DNA from: Thiobacillus sp. UBA6918
GTDB taxonomy: Bacteria > Pseudomonadota > Gammaproteobacteria > Burkholderiales > Thiobacillaceae
Reading direction: 5' to 3'
DNA length: 5,816 nucleotides
Assembly: GCA_002450925.1 (NCBI GenBank)
Contig: DKAU01000052.1
Location: 1 to 5,816, forward strand
Every line of letters starts with the position of its first letter. The first letter of the stretch is position 1. Under the pieces are notes generated by a model. The model was not told the origin of the DNA. It saw only the letters and a list, made by a program, of their open reading frames with translations, and made no database searches. Below are positions 1 to 5,088 of the stretch, piece by piece. The translations under genes were made by a program, and so were the position numbers.

Positions 1-34
1 GGGGTTCGGCCCGTAAAATCTCGCTCTTTTCGGA

Positions 35-53
35 TGTCGCCCTGTTGGCGGCA
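35..53 (+). promoter_or_regulatory. Hairpin in the rplM 5' leader
   Basis: A 7-bp stem (bases 35-41 with 47-53, including one U-G wobble) closes a 5-base loop about 27 bases upstream of the rplM start. No T-run follows, so it is not an intrinsic terminator. A -10-like TAAAAT at 14-19 would start transcription near base 26 and place the hairpin inside the leader, but its -35 would lie outside the window. In E. coli, L13 represses its own rplM-rpsI operon through the leader; whether this hairpin plays such a part is inference. It could also be a chance stem in GC-rich DNA. Confidence 0.35.
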
Positions 54-70
54 CCATAGACTTGGGAATC

Positions 71-75
71 TGAGG
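71..75 (+). promoter_or_regulatory. Ribosome binding site for rplM (decides the start)
   Basis: TGAGG lies 5 bases before the ATG at 81 and only 2 bases before the in-frame GTG at 78. The spacing favours ATG 81, so the GTG codon is probably untranslated. Confidence 0.6.
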
Positions 76-80
76 TTGTG

Positions 81-515
81 ATGAAAACCTTTTCCGCAAA
101 ACCGCATGAAGTAAAGCGCGACTGGTTCGTGGTGGACGGTACCGATCTGGTGCTGGGTCGCCTGGCCGCCGAGATCGCCCGCCGTCTGCGCGGCAAGCAT
201 AAACCCATTTACACGCCCCACGTGGATACGGGTGACTACATTGTTGTGGTCAATGCCGACAAGATCCGTGTGACCGGCAACAAGGAGCTGGACAAGAAAT
301 ACTACCGCCACTCCGGTTATCCGGGCGGCATTTACGAAACCACCTTCGGCAAGATGCAGGCCCGTTTTCCTGGCCGCGCACTGGAGAAGGCTGTAAAGGG
401 CATGCTGCCCAAGGGTCCGCTGGGCTACGCCATGATCAAGAAAATGAAGGTCTATGCCGGCGCCGAGCATCCTCATGTTGCCCAGCAACCGCAAACTCTC
501 GAAATCAAGGGTTAA
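81..515 (+). CDS. rplM: 50S ribosomal protein L13
   Basis: This encodes large-subunit ribosomal protein L13, which binds 23S rRNA and acts early in 50S assembly. The 144-residue product is close to the usual 142 or so. The sequence shows the expected L13 core: VLGRLAAEIARRLRGKHKP near residues 24-42, a DTGDYIVVVNADKIRVTG strand region at 49-66, and the family signature at about 105-128 (VKGMLPKGPLGYAMI onward, ending in VYAG). ATG 81 is chosen over the in-frame GTG at 78 because of ribosome-binding-site spacing, and it gives the common MKTFSAKP N-terminus. It is the first gene of a two-gene unit with rpsI, 6 bases downstream, a pairing found widely in bacteria. Nothing is truncated or unusual. 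Confidence 0.98.
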   Translation: MKTFSAKPHEVKRDWFVVDGTDLVLGRLAAEIARRLRGKHKPIYTPHVDTGDYIVVVNADKIRVTGNKELDKKYYRHSGYPGGIYETTFGKMQARFPGRALEKAVKGMLPKGPLGYAMIKKMKVYAGAEHPHVAQQPQTLEIKG

Positions 516-521
516 TCAACC

Positions 522-914
522 ATGATCGGTAATTACAATTACGGTACCGGCCGCCGCAAGGAAGCAGTGGCCCGTGTGTTCATCAAAGCTGGCTCCGGCA
601 ATATCGTCGTGAATGGCAAACCTGTGGACACTTTCTTTTCCCGCGAAACAGGCCGGATGATCGTGCGCCAGCCGCTCGTTCTCACCGAAAGTGCCGATAA
701 GTTCGACATCATGGTGAACGTGAATGGCGGAGGTGAATCCGGCCAGGCTGGTGCGGTGCGCCACGGCATTACCCGTGCACTGATTGACTATGATGCAAGC
801 CTGAAGCCTGCTCTCAAGGCCGCCGGCTTTGTGACTCGCGACGCCCGTGCGGTAGAGCGCAAGAAGGTCGGCTTGCACAAGGCCCGTCGCCGCAAGCAAT
901 TCTCCAAGCGTTAA
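522..914 (+). CDS. rpsI: 30S ribosomal protein S9
   Basis: This encodes small-subunit ribosomal protein S9, located in the 30S head, whose C-terminal tail reaches the P-site tRNA. The 130-residue product matches the usual length. The S9 signature GGGESGQAGAVRHGITRAL is at residues 69-87, followed by a basic segment (VERKKVGLHKARRRKQF) and the conserved terminal SKR that contacts tRNA. The N-terminal YGTGRRKEAVARVF is also typical. The ATG is preceded by AAGGG at 507-511, inside the end of rplM and 10 bases upstream, so the two genes are very probably co-transcribed and partly translationally coupled. A strong terminator follows directly. The long ORFs overlapping it on the other strand are not credible genes. 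Confidence 0.98.
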   Translation: MIGNYNYGTGRRKEAVARVFIKAGSGNIVVNGKPVDTFFSRETGRMIVRQPLVLTESADKFDIMVNVNGGGESGQAGAVRHGITRALIDYDASLKPALKAAGFVTRDARAVERKKVGLHKARRRKQFSKR

Positions 915-930
915 TTCACTTGCCTCGGAG

Positions 931-956
931 AAAAGCCACCTGCGGGTGGCTTTTTT
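931..956 (+). terminator. Intrinsic terminator of the rplM-rpsI operon
   Basis: A perfect 6-bp GC-rich stem (GCCACC at 935-940 with GGTGGC at 945-950) closes a TGCG loop. This is a UNCG-type tetraloop with a C-G closing pair, one of the most stable RNA loops known. Four A-T pairs extend the stem (931-934 with 951-954), and a run of six T ends at 956. It starts 17 bases after the rpsI stop codon. Confidence 0.92.
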
Positions 957-959
957 CTT

Positions 960-968
960 TGCCATAAT
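960..968 (+). promoter_or_regulatory. Candidate extended -10 promoter for argC
   Basis: TG-C-CATAAT fits an extended -10 element (TGnTATAAT) with one mismatch in the hexamer. No good -35 hexamer lies 16-18 bases upstream, where the rpsI terminator hairpin sits; extended -10 promoters can work without one. Transcription would start near 975, giving a leader of about 20 bases with AGGAG at 984-988, 6 bases before the argC ATG. The alternative is that argC relies on read-through of the rpsI terminator. Confidence 0.45.
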
Positions 969-994
969 TCGGGTATTCGAATCAGGAGTGACGC

Positions 995-2023
995 ATGATC
1001 AAAGTTGGCATCGTAGGTGGCACCGGTTATACAGGGGTGGAGTTGCTGCGGCTATTGGCACGCCATCCCCAGGTCGAACTGACCGCCATTACCTCGCGAA
1101 AAGAAGCAGGCATGAAGGTCGCGGACATGTTTCCCAACCTGCGCGGCCGTGTTGGACTGGCGTTTTCCACGCCCGAAGAAGCTGGACTGGAAAAATGCGA
1201 TGTGGTGTTCTTTGCCACCCCCAATGGCGTGGCCATGCAGCAGACCCGCGCGTTGCTCGATGCGGGCGTGAAAGTCATCGATCTGGCAGCGGATTTCCGT
1301 ATCAAGGATGTTAAGGAGTGGGAGTCCTGGTACAAGATGGAGCATGCCTGCCCCGATCTCGTGGGGGAGGCGGTGTACGGCCTGCCGGAGGTTAATCGCG
1401 AGGTTATCAAGCAGGCACGTTTAATTGCCAACCCCGGCTGCTACCCTACGGCGACCCAACTGGGCTTCCTGCCGTTGATCGAGAACGGCCTGATCGACAC
1501 CAGCCATCTAGTGGCGGACTGCAAGTCGGGTGTTTCCGGTGCCGGGCGCAAGGCGGAAACCCACATTCTTTTTGCAGAAGCAGCAGACAACTTCAAAGCC
1601 TATGCTGTGCCGGGGCATCGCCACCTGCCTGAAATTCGCCAGGGCCTGTCATTCGCTGCTGGCCATACAGTAGGCCTGACATTCGTACCGCACCTGACTC
1701 CACTGATCAGAGGCATTCATGCCACGCTGTATGCCAAGCTGACCAAGGACGCAGATTTGCAGTCCCTGTACGAACAGCGTTATGCCAATGAGCCTTTCGT
1801 TGACGTGCTGCCTGCCGGATCACATCCGGAAACCCGCTCCGTGCGCGGTGCAAATGTTTGCCGCATCGCGCTCCATCGGCCGCAAGGAAGTGATGTGGTG
1901 GTCGTGCTGTCCGTGATCGACAACCTGGTCAAGGGTGCCGCAGGACAGGCCGTGCAGAACATGAACCTGCTGTTTGGGTTCCGGGAAACCACCGCAATCG
2001 ATGACATTGGCTTGCTTCCTTGA
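995..2023 (+). CDS. argC: N-acetyl-gamma-glutamyl-phosphate reductase
   Basis: ArgC catalyses the NADPH-dependent reduction of N-acetyl-glutamyl phosphate to N-acetylglutamate semialdehyde, the third step of arginine synthesis, in the cytoplasm. The 342-residue product has the normal length of the long-form family. The N-terminal dinucleotide-binding loop GIVGGTGYTG is at residues 5-14. The active-site signature IANPGCYPTATQLG is at 144-157, with Cys149 the predicted catalytic nucleophile. A conserved GHRHLPEI motif at 207-214 supplies the active-site histidine, followed by the conserved VPHLTPLIRG (231-240) and DNLVKGAAGQAVQNMN (309-324). AGGAG stands 6 bases before the ATG. The gene is framed by the rpsI terminator and the erpA promoter and has no clear terminator of its own, so some transcripts may run into erpA. 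It is not with other arg genes here, and I see no ArgR-type operator. Confidence 0.97.
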   Translation: MIKVGIVGGTGYTGVELLRLLARHPQVELTAITSRKEAGMKVADMFPNLRGRVGLAFSTPEEAGLEKCDVVFFATPNGVAMQQTRALLDAGVKVIDLAADFRIKDVKEWESWYKMEHACPDLVGEAVYGLPEVNREVIKQARLIANPGCYPTATQLGFLPLIENGLIDTSHLVADCKSGVSGAGRKAETHILFAEAADNFKAYAVPGHRHLPEIRQGLSFAAGHTVGLTFVPHLTPLIRGIHATLYAKLTKDADLQSLYEQRYANEPFVDVLPAGSHPETRSVRGANVCRIALHRPQGSDVVVVLSVIDNLVKGAAGQAVQNMNLLFGFRETTAIDDIGLLP

Positions 2024-2056
2024 GGGGAACTTCCTTAATGGAAACAAGGTCTTTGC

Positions 2057-2084
2057 TTGACTGGCTTCGTGCTTTGCGGATAAT
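2057..2084 (+). promoter_or_regulatory. Sigma70-type promoter for erpA
   Basis: TTGACT (-35, 2057-2062) and GATAAT (-10, 2079-2084) are separated by 16 bases, each matching consensus at 5 of 6 positions. Transcription would begin near 2091, leaving a leader of about 28 bases before the erpA ATG. It is the best-formed promoter in the window. The TTGACT half resembles part of an IscR-type site, but the second half is not there. Confidence 0.7.
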
Positions 2085-2101
2085 TAACCGCTAATTTACT
2101 C

Positions 2102-2107
2102 AAGGAG
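2102..2107 (+). promoter_or_regulatory. Ribosome binding site for erpA (decides the start)
   Basis: AAGGAG lies 11 bases before ATG 2119. It overlaps the in-frame GTG at 2107, which therefore cannot be served by it, and is 20 bases from the later ATG at 2128. ATG 2119 is the best-supported start. Confidence 0.65.
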
Positions 2108-2118
2108 TGCCCTTAAAA

Positions 2119-2463
2119 ATGAATGCCATGACCGAAACCCCGCTGAACTTTACCGACAGCGCGGCTAACAAAGTGAAAAGCCTGATCGACGAGGAAGGCA
2201 ATCCAGACCTCAAGCTGCGTGTATTCGTCACTGGCGGCGGCTGCTCCGGCTTCCAGTACGGCTTCACCTTCGACGAAGTGCAAAACGATGACGACACCGT
2301 GATGCAAAAGAACGGTGTCACCCTGTTGATTGATTCCATGAGCTTCCAGTACCTGGTGGGCGCGGAAATCGATTACAGCGAAGGTCTGGAAGGCGCGCAA
2401 TTCGTGATCAAGAATCCGAATGCCACGACTACATGTGGCTGCGGTTCTTCGTTTTCGGCATAA
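2119..2463 (+). CDS. erpA: A-type iron-sulfur cluster carrier/insertion protein ErpA
   Basis: ErpA receives iron-sulfur clusters from the scaffold machinery and passes them to apo-enzymes; in E. coli it matures enzymes of isoprenoid synthesis. From ATG 2119 the product is 114 residues, the length of E. coli ErpA, and its three cluster-binding cysteines fall at positions 42, 106 and 108 (in GGGCSGFQYGF and TTCGCGSSF), as in that protein. The N-terminus FTDSAANKVKSLIDEEGNPDLKLRVFVTGGG is typical of the A-type family and closer to ErpA than to IscA or SufA, because of the DEEGNPDLKLRVFV segment and the FVIKNPNATTTCGCG ending. There are no neighbouring isc or suf genes, which suits ErpA's usual stand-alone position. 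It has its own promoter and ends at a strong terminator. Confidence 0.95.
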   Translation: MNAMTETPLNFTDSAANKVKSLIDEEGNPDLKLRVFVTGGGCSGFQYGFTFDEVQNDDDTVMQKNGVTLLIDSMSFQYLVGAEIDYSEGLEGAQFVIKNPNATTTCGCGSSFSA

Positions 2464-2480
2464 AGCTGCCACAAATTATC

Positions 2481-2506
2481 AAAAAGGGCCGTAAGGCCCT
2501 TTTTTT
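2481..2506. terminator. Bidirectional terminator between erpA and anmK
   Basis: AGGGCC (2485-2490) pairs with GGCCCT (2495-2500) around a GTAA loop, a GNRA tetraloop on the + strand RNA. The stem is flanked by A5 on the left (2481-2485) and a T-run to 2506 on the right, so it can end transcripts in both directions: erpA on the + strand and anmK on the - strand. The right-hand T-run contains the anmK stop codon. Confidence 0.92.
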
Positions 2507-3617
2507 ACGCCGGGTAGATAGCCCCAAGGATGCGTGGCCCACTTGCTCCGGTTACAGCTGGAAGGTTGCCAGGCTGGCCTTCAAGACATTGCCTGGCTAG
2601 CCAGGCAAAGGCCATTGCCTCCATCCAGTCCGGATCTATACCCAGACTGAAAGTTGAATGCACGGGCTTGCCAGCCAGTTCAGCCAGCCGGTTCATAAGT
2701 GTGGTGTTGTGAACACCACCCCCACAGACATAAAGGGCATCAAATCCCATGCAATGGTTTTGTGCAGCTTTAACAATGCTGACGACAGTTAGTTCAAGGA
2801 GTGTCGCCTGTACGTCCTCCAACGCTTCACTGCCATTCAAAAAACCTTGAAGCCAATGCAAGTTGAATTGTTCCCTGCCTGCACTTTTGGGCGGGGGCAA
2901 GGCAAAAAACTCATGGGTCAGCAGGCGTCCGAGCAACTCGGGTAAAACCTTTCCGGCCGCAGCCCAGACACCGCTTTCATCAATCGATTTCCCAAGATGG
3001 TGTAGTACCCATGCATCCATGAGGATGTTGCCCGGCCCACAATCAAAGCCGGTGACTTGCCCGTTGCATGGAAGGTTGGTGAGGTTGGCAATTCCACCAA
3101 TGTTGACGATTACACGATTTTCCCGCGCGCTTGAAAGAACGGCTGAGTGGAATGCCGGGACCAAGGGAGCGCCTTGGCCTCCAGCTGCTATATCACGACT
3201 GCGGAAGTCGACAATAGTTGTTATCCCGGTTGATTCTGTCAAACGTGAAGCATCTACGAGTTGGACTGTATAACCAGACTGGGGCTGATGTCGAATAGTT
3301 TGGCCGTGACAACCGATTGCGCTAACTTGGCTTGAAAGGATTCCGGTCTTTTCTAGCAGGCCTTTAACTGCCTGCGCATACAGTTCAGCCAACTCCTGTG
3401 CCATGACGTGCGCAAGATGCAGTTCGTCAGGTTGGGTCTGATGCAAGTCGAGAAGACGGTGTTTCAGATCGGCAGAGTAGGGCAGGTAATGGGAGCCGAT
3501 TAGTTTGACTGGGTTGTCTGGAAGGAAATTGACGAGTGCTGCGTCCACCCCATCCAGACTGGTACCAGACATGAGGCCGACAAAGAGGCCAGCCTCATGA
3601 ATTTTGCTTTGGTTCAA
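2505..3617 (-). CDS. anmK: Anhydro-N-acetylmuramic acid kinase
   Basis: AnmK hydrolyses and phosphorylates 1,6-anhydro-N-acetylmuramic acid to MurNAc-6-phosphate with ATP, a cytoplasmic step of cell-wall recycling. The 370-residue product matches the family's roughly 370. It has the sugar-kinase ATP loop GLMSGTSLDGVDAAL at residues 14-28, GCHGQTIRH at 102-110, DFRSRDIAAGGQGAPLVPAFH at 137-157, NIGGIANLT at 172-180, and GFDCGPGN at 190-197, where Asp192 aligns with the catalytic aspartate of studied AnmK enzymes. PPPKSAGREQFN (241-252), CGGGVHNTTLM (298-308) and EAMAFAWLA (333-341) complete the pattern. The start is TTG at 3617-3615, the only start codon upstream of the ATP loop; the first ATG, codon 16, would cut into that loop. 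No Shine-Dalgarno sequence is visible. The TTG overlaps the TGA of the upstream peptidase gene, pointing to translational coupling. The stop lies inside the terminator. Confidence 0.95.
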   Translation of the reverse strand: MNQSKIHEAGLFVGLMSGTSLDGVDAALVNFLPDNPVKLIGSHYLPYSADLKHRLLDLHQTQPDELHLAHVMAQELAELYAQAVKGLLEKTGILSSQVSAIGCHGQTIRHQPQSGYTVQLVDASRLTESTGITTIVDFRSRDIAAGGQGAPLVPAFHSAVLSSARENRVIVNIGGIANLTNLPCNGQVTGFDCGPGNILMDAWVLHHLGKSIDESGVWAAAGKVLPELLGRLLTHEFFALPPPKSAGREQFNLHWLQGFLNGSEALEDVQATLLELTVVSIVKAAQNHCMGFDALYVCGGGVHNTTLMNRLAELAGKPVHSTFSLGIDPDWMEAMAFAWLARQCLEGQPGNLPAVTGASGPRILGAIYPA

Positions 3618-4930
3618 TCGAGAGCGGCGAGATTGGTGCCGCGAAGCTGGCCAAGGCGTTCAACCCAGGCTGCCGTTTGCTGATTGAAGCGGGTTTTCTG
3701 TGCAACAGGTAGGGGCGGAGACCCCGGAAGCCTGATGGCAAGAGGATTGCGCGGCTGGCCGCTAATACGAACTTCGTAATGTAAATGGGGGCCGGTTGCC
3801 GTGCCGGTCATGCCGACAAAACCAATTACCTCGCCTTGCGAAACGGAACGCCCGGGTCGCATGCCCGCAGCAAATCGGCTGAGGTGGGCATAGTAGGTTT
3901 CGATGCCGTTGCGGTGACGGAGGATGACGATGTTGCCATAGCCGCCCTTGCGGCCGACAAATGCTACTGCCGCCTCGCTGGTGGCTTTGACTCGTGTTCC
4001 GGTCGGCGCACCAAAATCCGTGCCGGTATGGCGTCGTGTGTACCCAAGAACTGGGTGCTTGCGAGCGTTGCTGAAACCCGAGGTGACTCTCGAAAATTCC
4101 AGCGGGGAGCGCAGGAAGCCCTTTGCCAGGGACTCACCCTTGGGTGTGTAGTATTCCTCACGTCCGGACGGCGTCAGATAAAGAACGGCTTGATAAACTT
4201 TGCCCGCATTGACGTATTCGGCACCAAGGATTTTGCCTGTCCCAGTGGGTTCGCCATTTCTATAGTCCATTTCATAAACAATGGAGAACGTGTCGCCCTT
4301 GCGCAAATCCGTACGAAAATCCAGTTGAGTACCGAAAATGTCGGCCATTTTGACTGCAACGCTATCCGGCAGGCTGGCTGCGTCAGTAGCAGCAAACAGC
4401 GAGCTTTCGATATGGCCGGAACGCATGACGATGCGACTCTCTGCAACATCCTGAGGCTGATCCAGGGCAAAACCTTCTCCTTGCCGGGAAATTCTATTGA
4501 GTGCCCCCTCGCTTGAAGTGAGGCGCATCTCCAGTAATTCGCCATCTTCGCTGATGTCGGCCTGAATGCGCTGGCCTGAGCGCAGATTGCGGCTGATACG
4601 TGCGGCGGGTTGGCTCAGCAGGAGGGAGCTATCTTGTTGCGACACGCCCAGGCGGTTTAACAGCGCACCCAGTGTTTCTCCTGCGAGCACCTTTTCTTCG
4701 TGGTGATAGACCTGCTTGATCTGATCTTGGCTGTCAGACTGGGGAAGGGAAAGATTTTCGATCAGTGTTTGAACGGGAACATCTCGGGTATCGGTGTCCG
4801 GTGCAATGCCATAAGCCGTTACCATGCCAAACAGTGGTAACAAGGCTGCAGCCAACAGGCCGCGCATGGGAAGCTTGCGCTTCTGCACAGGGGTTGGATA
4901 GGTTAAACTTTCCGGCTTTTGCTGTTGCAT
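3614..4930 (-). CDS. M23 family metallopeptidase, MepM/YebA-like murein endopeptidase
   Basis: This is a predicted zinc DD-endopeptidase that cleaves peptide cross-links in periplasmic peptidoglycan, making room for wall growth. The product is 438 residues, close to the 440 of E. coli MepM. A basic stretch (KRKLPMR, 17-23) precedes one hydrophobic segment at about 24-43, without a clear signal-peptidase site, suggesting an inner-membrane anchor with a periplasmic body. Residues 77-125 (GETLGALLNRLGV and onward) look like the OapA/LysM-like wall-binding region. The catalytic domain spans about 280-400: His301 and Asp305 in HTGTD and His384 in HLH (382-384) are the predicted zinc ligands, and His349 in YYAHL assists catalysis. 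ATG 4930 is preceded by only a weak, distant AGGG; ATG at codon 22 is a less likely start. It is the first gene of a unit with anmK, overlapping by 4 bases, and diverges from tyrS. The exact bond cut is inferred from family membership. Confidence 0.93.
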   Translation of the reverse strand: MQQQKPESLTYPTPVQKRKLPMRGLLAAALLPLFGMVTAYGIAPDTDTRDVPVQTLIENLSLPQSDSQDQIKQVYHHEEKVLAGETLGALLNRLGVSQQDSSLLLSQPAARISRNLRSGQRIQADISEDGELLEMRLTSSEGALNRISRQGEGFALDQPQDVAESRIVMRSGHIESSLFAATDAASLPDSVAVKMADIFGTQLDFRTDLRKGDTFSIVYEMDYRNGEPTGTGKILGAEYVNAGKVYQAVLYLTPSGREEYYTPKGESLAKGFLRSPLEFSRVTSGFSNARKHPVLGYTRRHTGTDFGAPTGTRVKATSEAAVAFVGRKGGYGNIVILRHRNGIETYYAHLSRFAAGMRPGRSVSQGEVIGFVGMTGTATGPHLHYEVRISGQPRNPLAIRLPGSPPLPVAQKTRFNQQTAAWVERLGQLRGTNLAALD

Positions 4931-4945
4931 GAATCGTTGGTAACC

Positions 4946-4973
4946 CTAATAAATTGAACTGGCAGTTTACCAA
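4946..4973 (-). promoter_or_regulatory. Candidate promoter for the M23 peptidase-anmK unit
   Basis: On the - strand, TTGGTA (4973-4968) and TATTAG (4951-4946) are 16 bases apart, each matching sigma70 consensus at 4 of 6 positions. Transcription would start close to 4939, giving a leader of only about 10 bases. The -35 element is the left arm of the near-palindrome at 4968-4986. This is a weak match and could be chance. Confidence 0.35.
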
Positions 4974-4986
4974 AGAATTCTTGGTA
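4968..4986. repeat. Near-palindrome (possible operator) between divergent genes
   Basis: TACCAA (4968-4973) and TTGGTA (4981-4986) are perfect 6-base inverted arms around AGAATTC. A second, overlapping perfect 10-base palindrome AAGAATTCTT covers 4973-4982. The left arm overlaps the candidate -35 of the M23 peptidase gene, and the right arm overlaps the candidate extended -10 of tyrS. It could be a dimeric regulator's site or an accident of two outward promoters in AT-rich DNA. No known operator consensus is recognised. Confidence 0.4.
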
Positions 4987-4990
4987 TAAG
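4982..4990 (+). promoter_or_regulatory. Candidate extended -10 promoter for tyrS
   Basis: TG-G-TATAAG is an extended -10 element with one mismatch in the hexamer; no good -35 hexamer lies 16-18 bases upstream. Transcription would start near 4997, leaving a leader of about 92 bases to ATG 5089. I see no T-box-like structure or other recognised riboswitch in that leader. Confidence 0.45.
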
Positions 4991-5088
4991 AAATTGGCCA
5001 GTAAAAACATATGGTTGCACGGGGCGTAACTGCGTTCCCGGTTTATGCCTTAAAAACGGCGGTTAAACGGCTTTTCTTGAGTGTTGAC

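Noticed and set aside
516..965. 149-codon open frame on the - strand opposite rpsI
   Set aside because: It is almost wholly antisense to rpsI, runs through the terminator hairpin, and its translation shows no recognisable domain. It is a by-product of rpsI codon use.
967..982. Repeat of ATTCG and the 8-base palindrome ATTCGAAT ahead of argC as an ArgR operator
   Set aside because: An ArgR box has two inverted TGAAT-type half-sites around an AT-rich centre over about 18 bases. Here only 8 symmetric bases exist and the flanks do not match.
946..1314. 122-codon + strand frame overlapping the start of argC
   Set aside because: It begins inside the rpsI terminator and overlaps argC in another frame; argC has the active-site motifs and the good ribosome binding site.
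2015..2036. Direct repeat CTTCCTT at 2015-2021 and 2030-2036 near the argC stop
   Set aside because: A 7-base repeat 15 bases apart is too short to mean more than chance; a TTCC/GGAA stem nearby is only 4 bp with no T-run, so it is not a terminator.
2053..2084. IscR type 1 site over the erpA promoter
   Set aside because: The left half (TTGACT) fits, but no matching AGTC-type right half follows at the right distance, and TTGACT is explained by the -35 element.
3785..4516. 243-codon open frame on the + strand inside the M23 peptidase gene
   Set aside because: It lies fully antisense to a gene with intact zinc-binding and catalytic motifs. It has no clear ribosome binding site, and its composition is irregular with no domain pattern.
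4991..5088. T-box or other riboswitch in the tyrS leader
   Set aside because: The leader is under 100 bases, has no terminator hairpin and no specifier-loop or T-box sequence. T-boxes are also not typical of this bacterial group.
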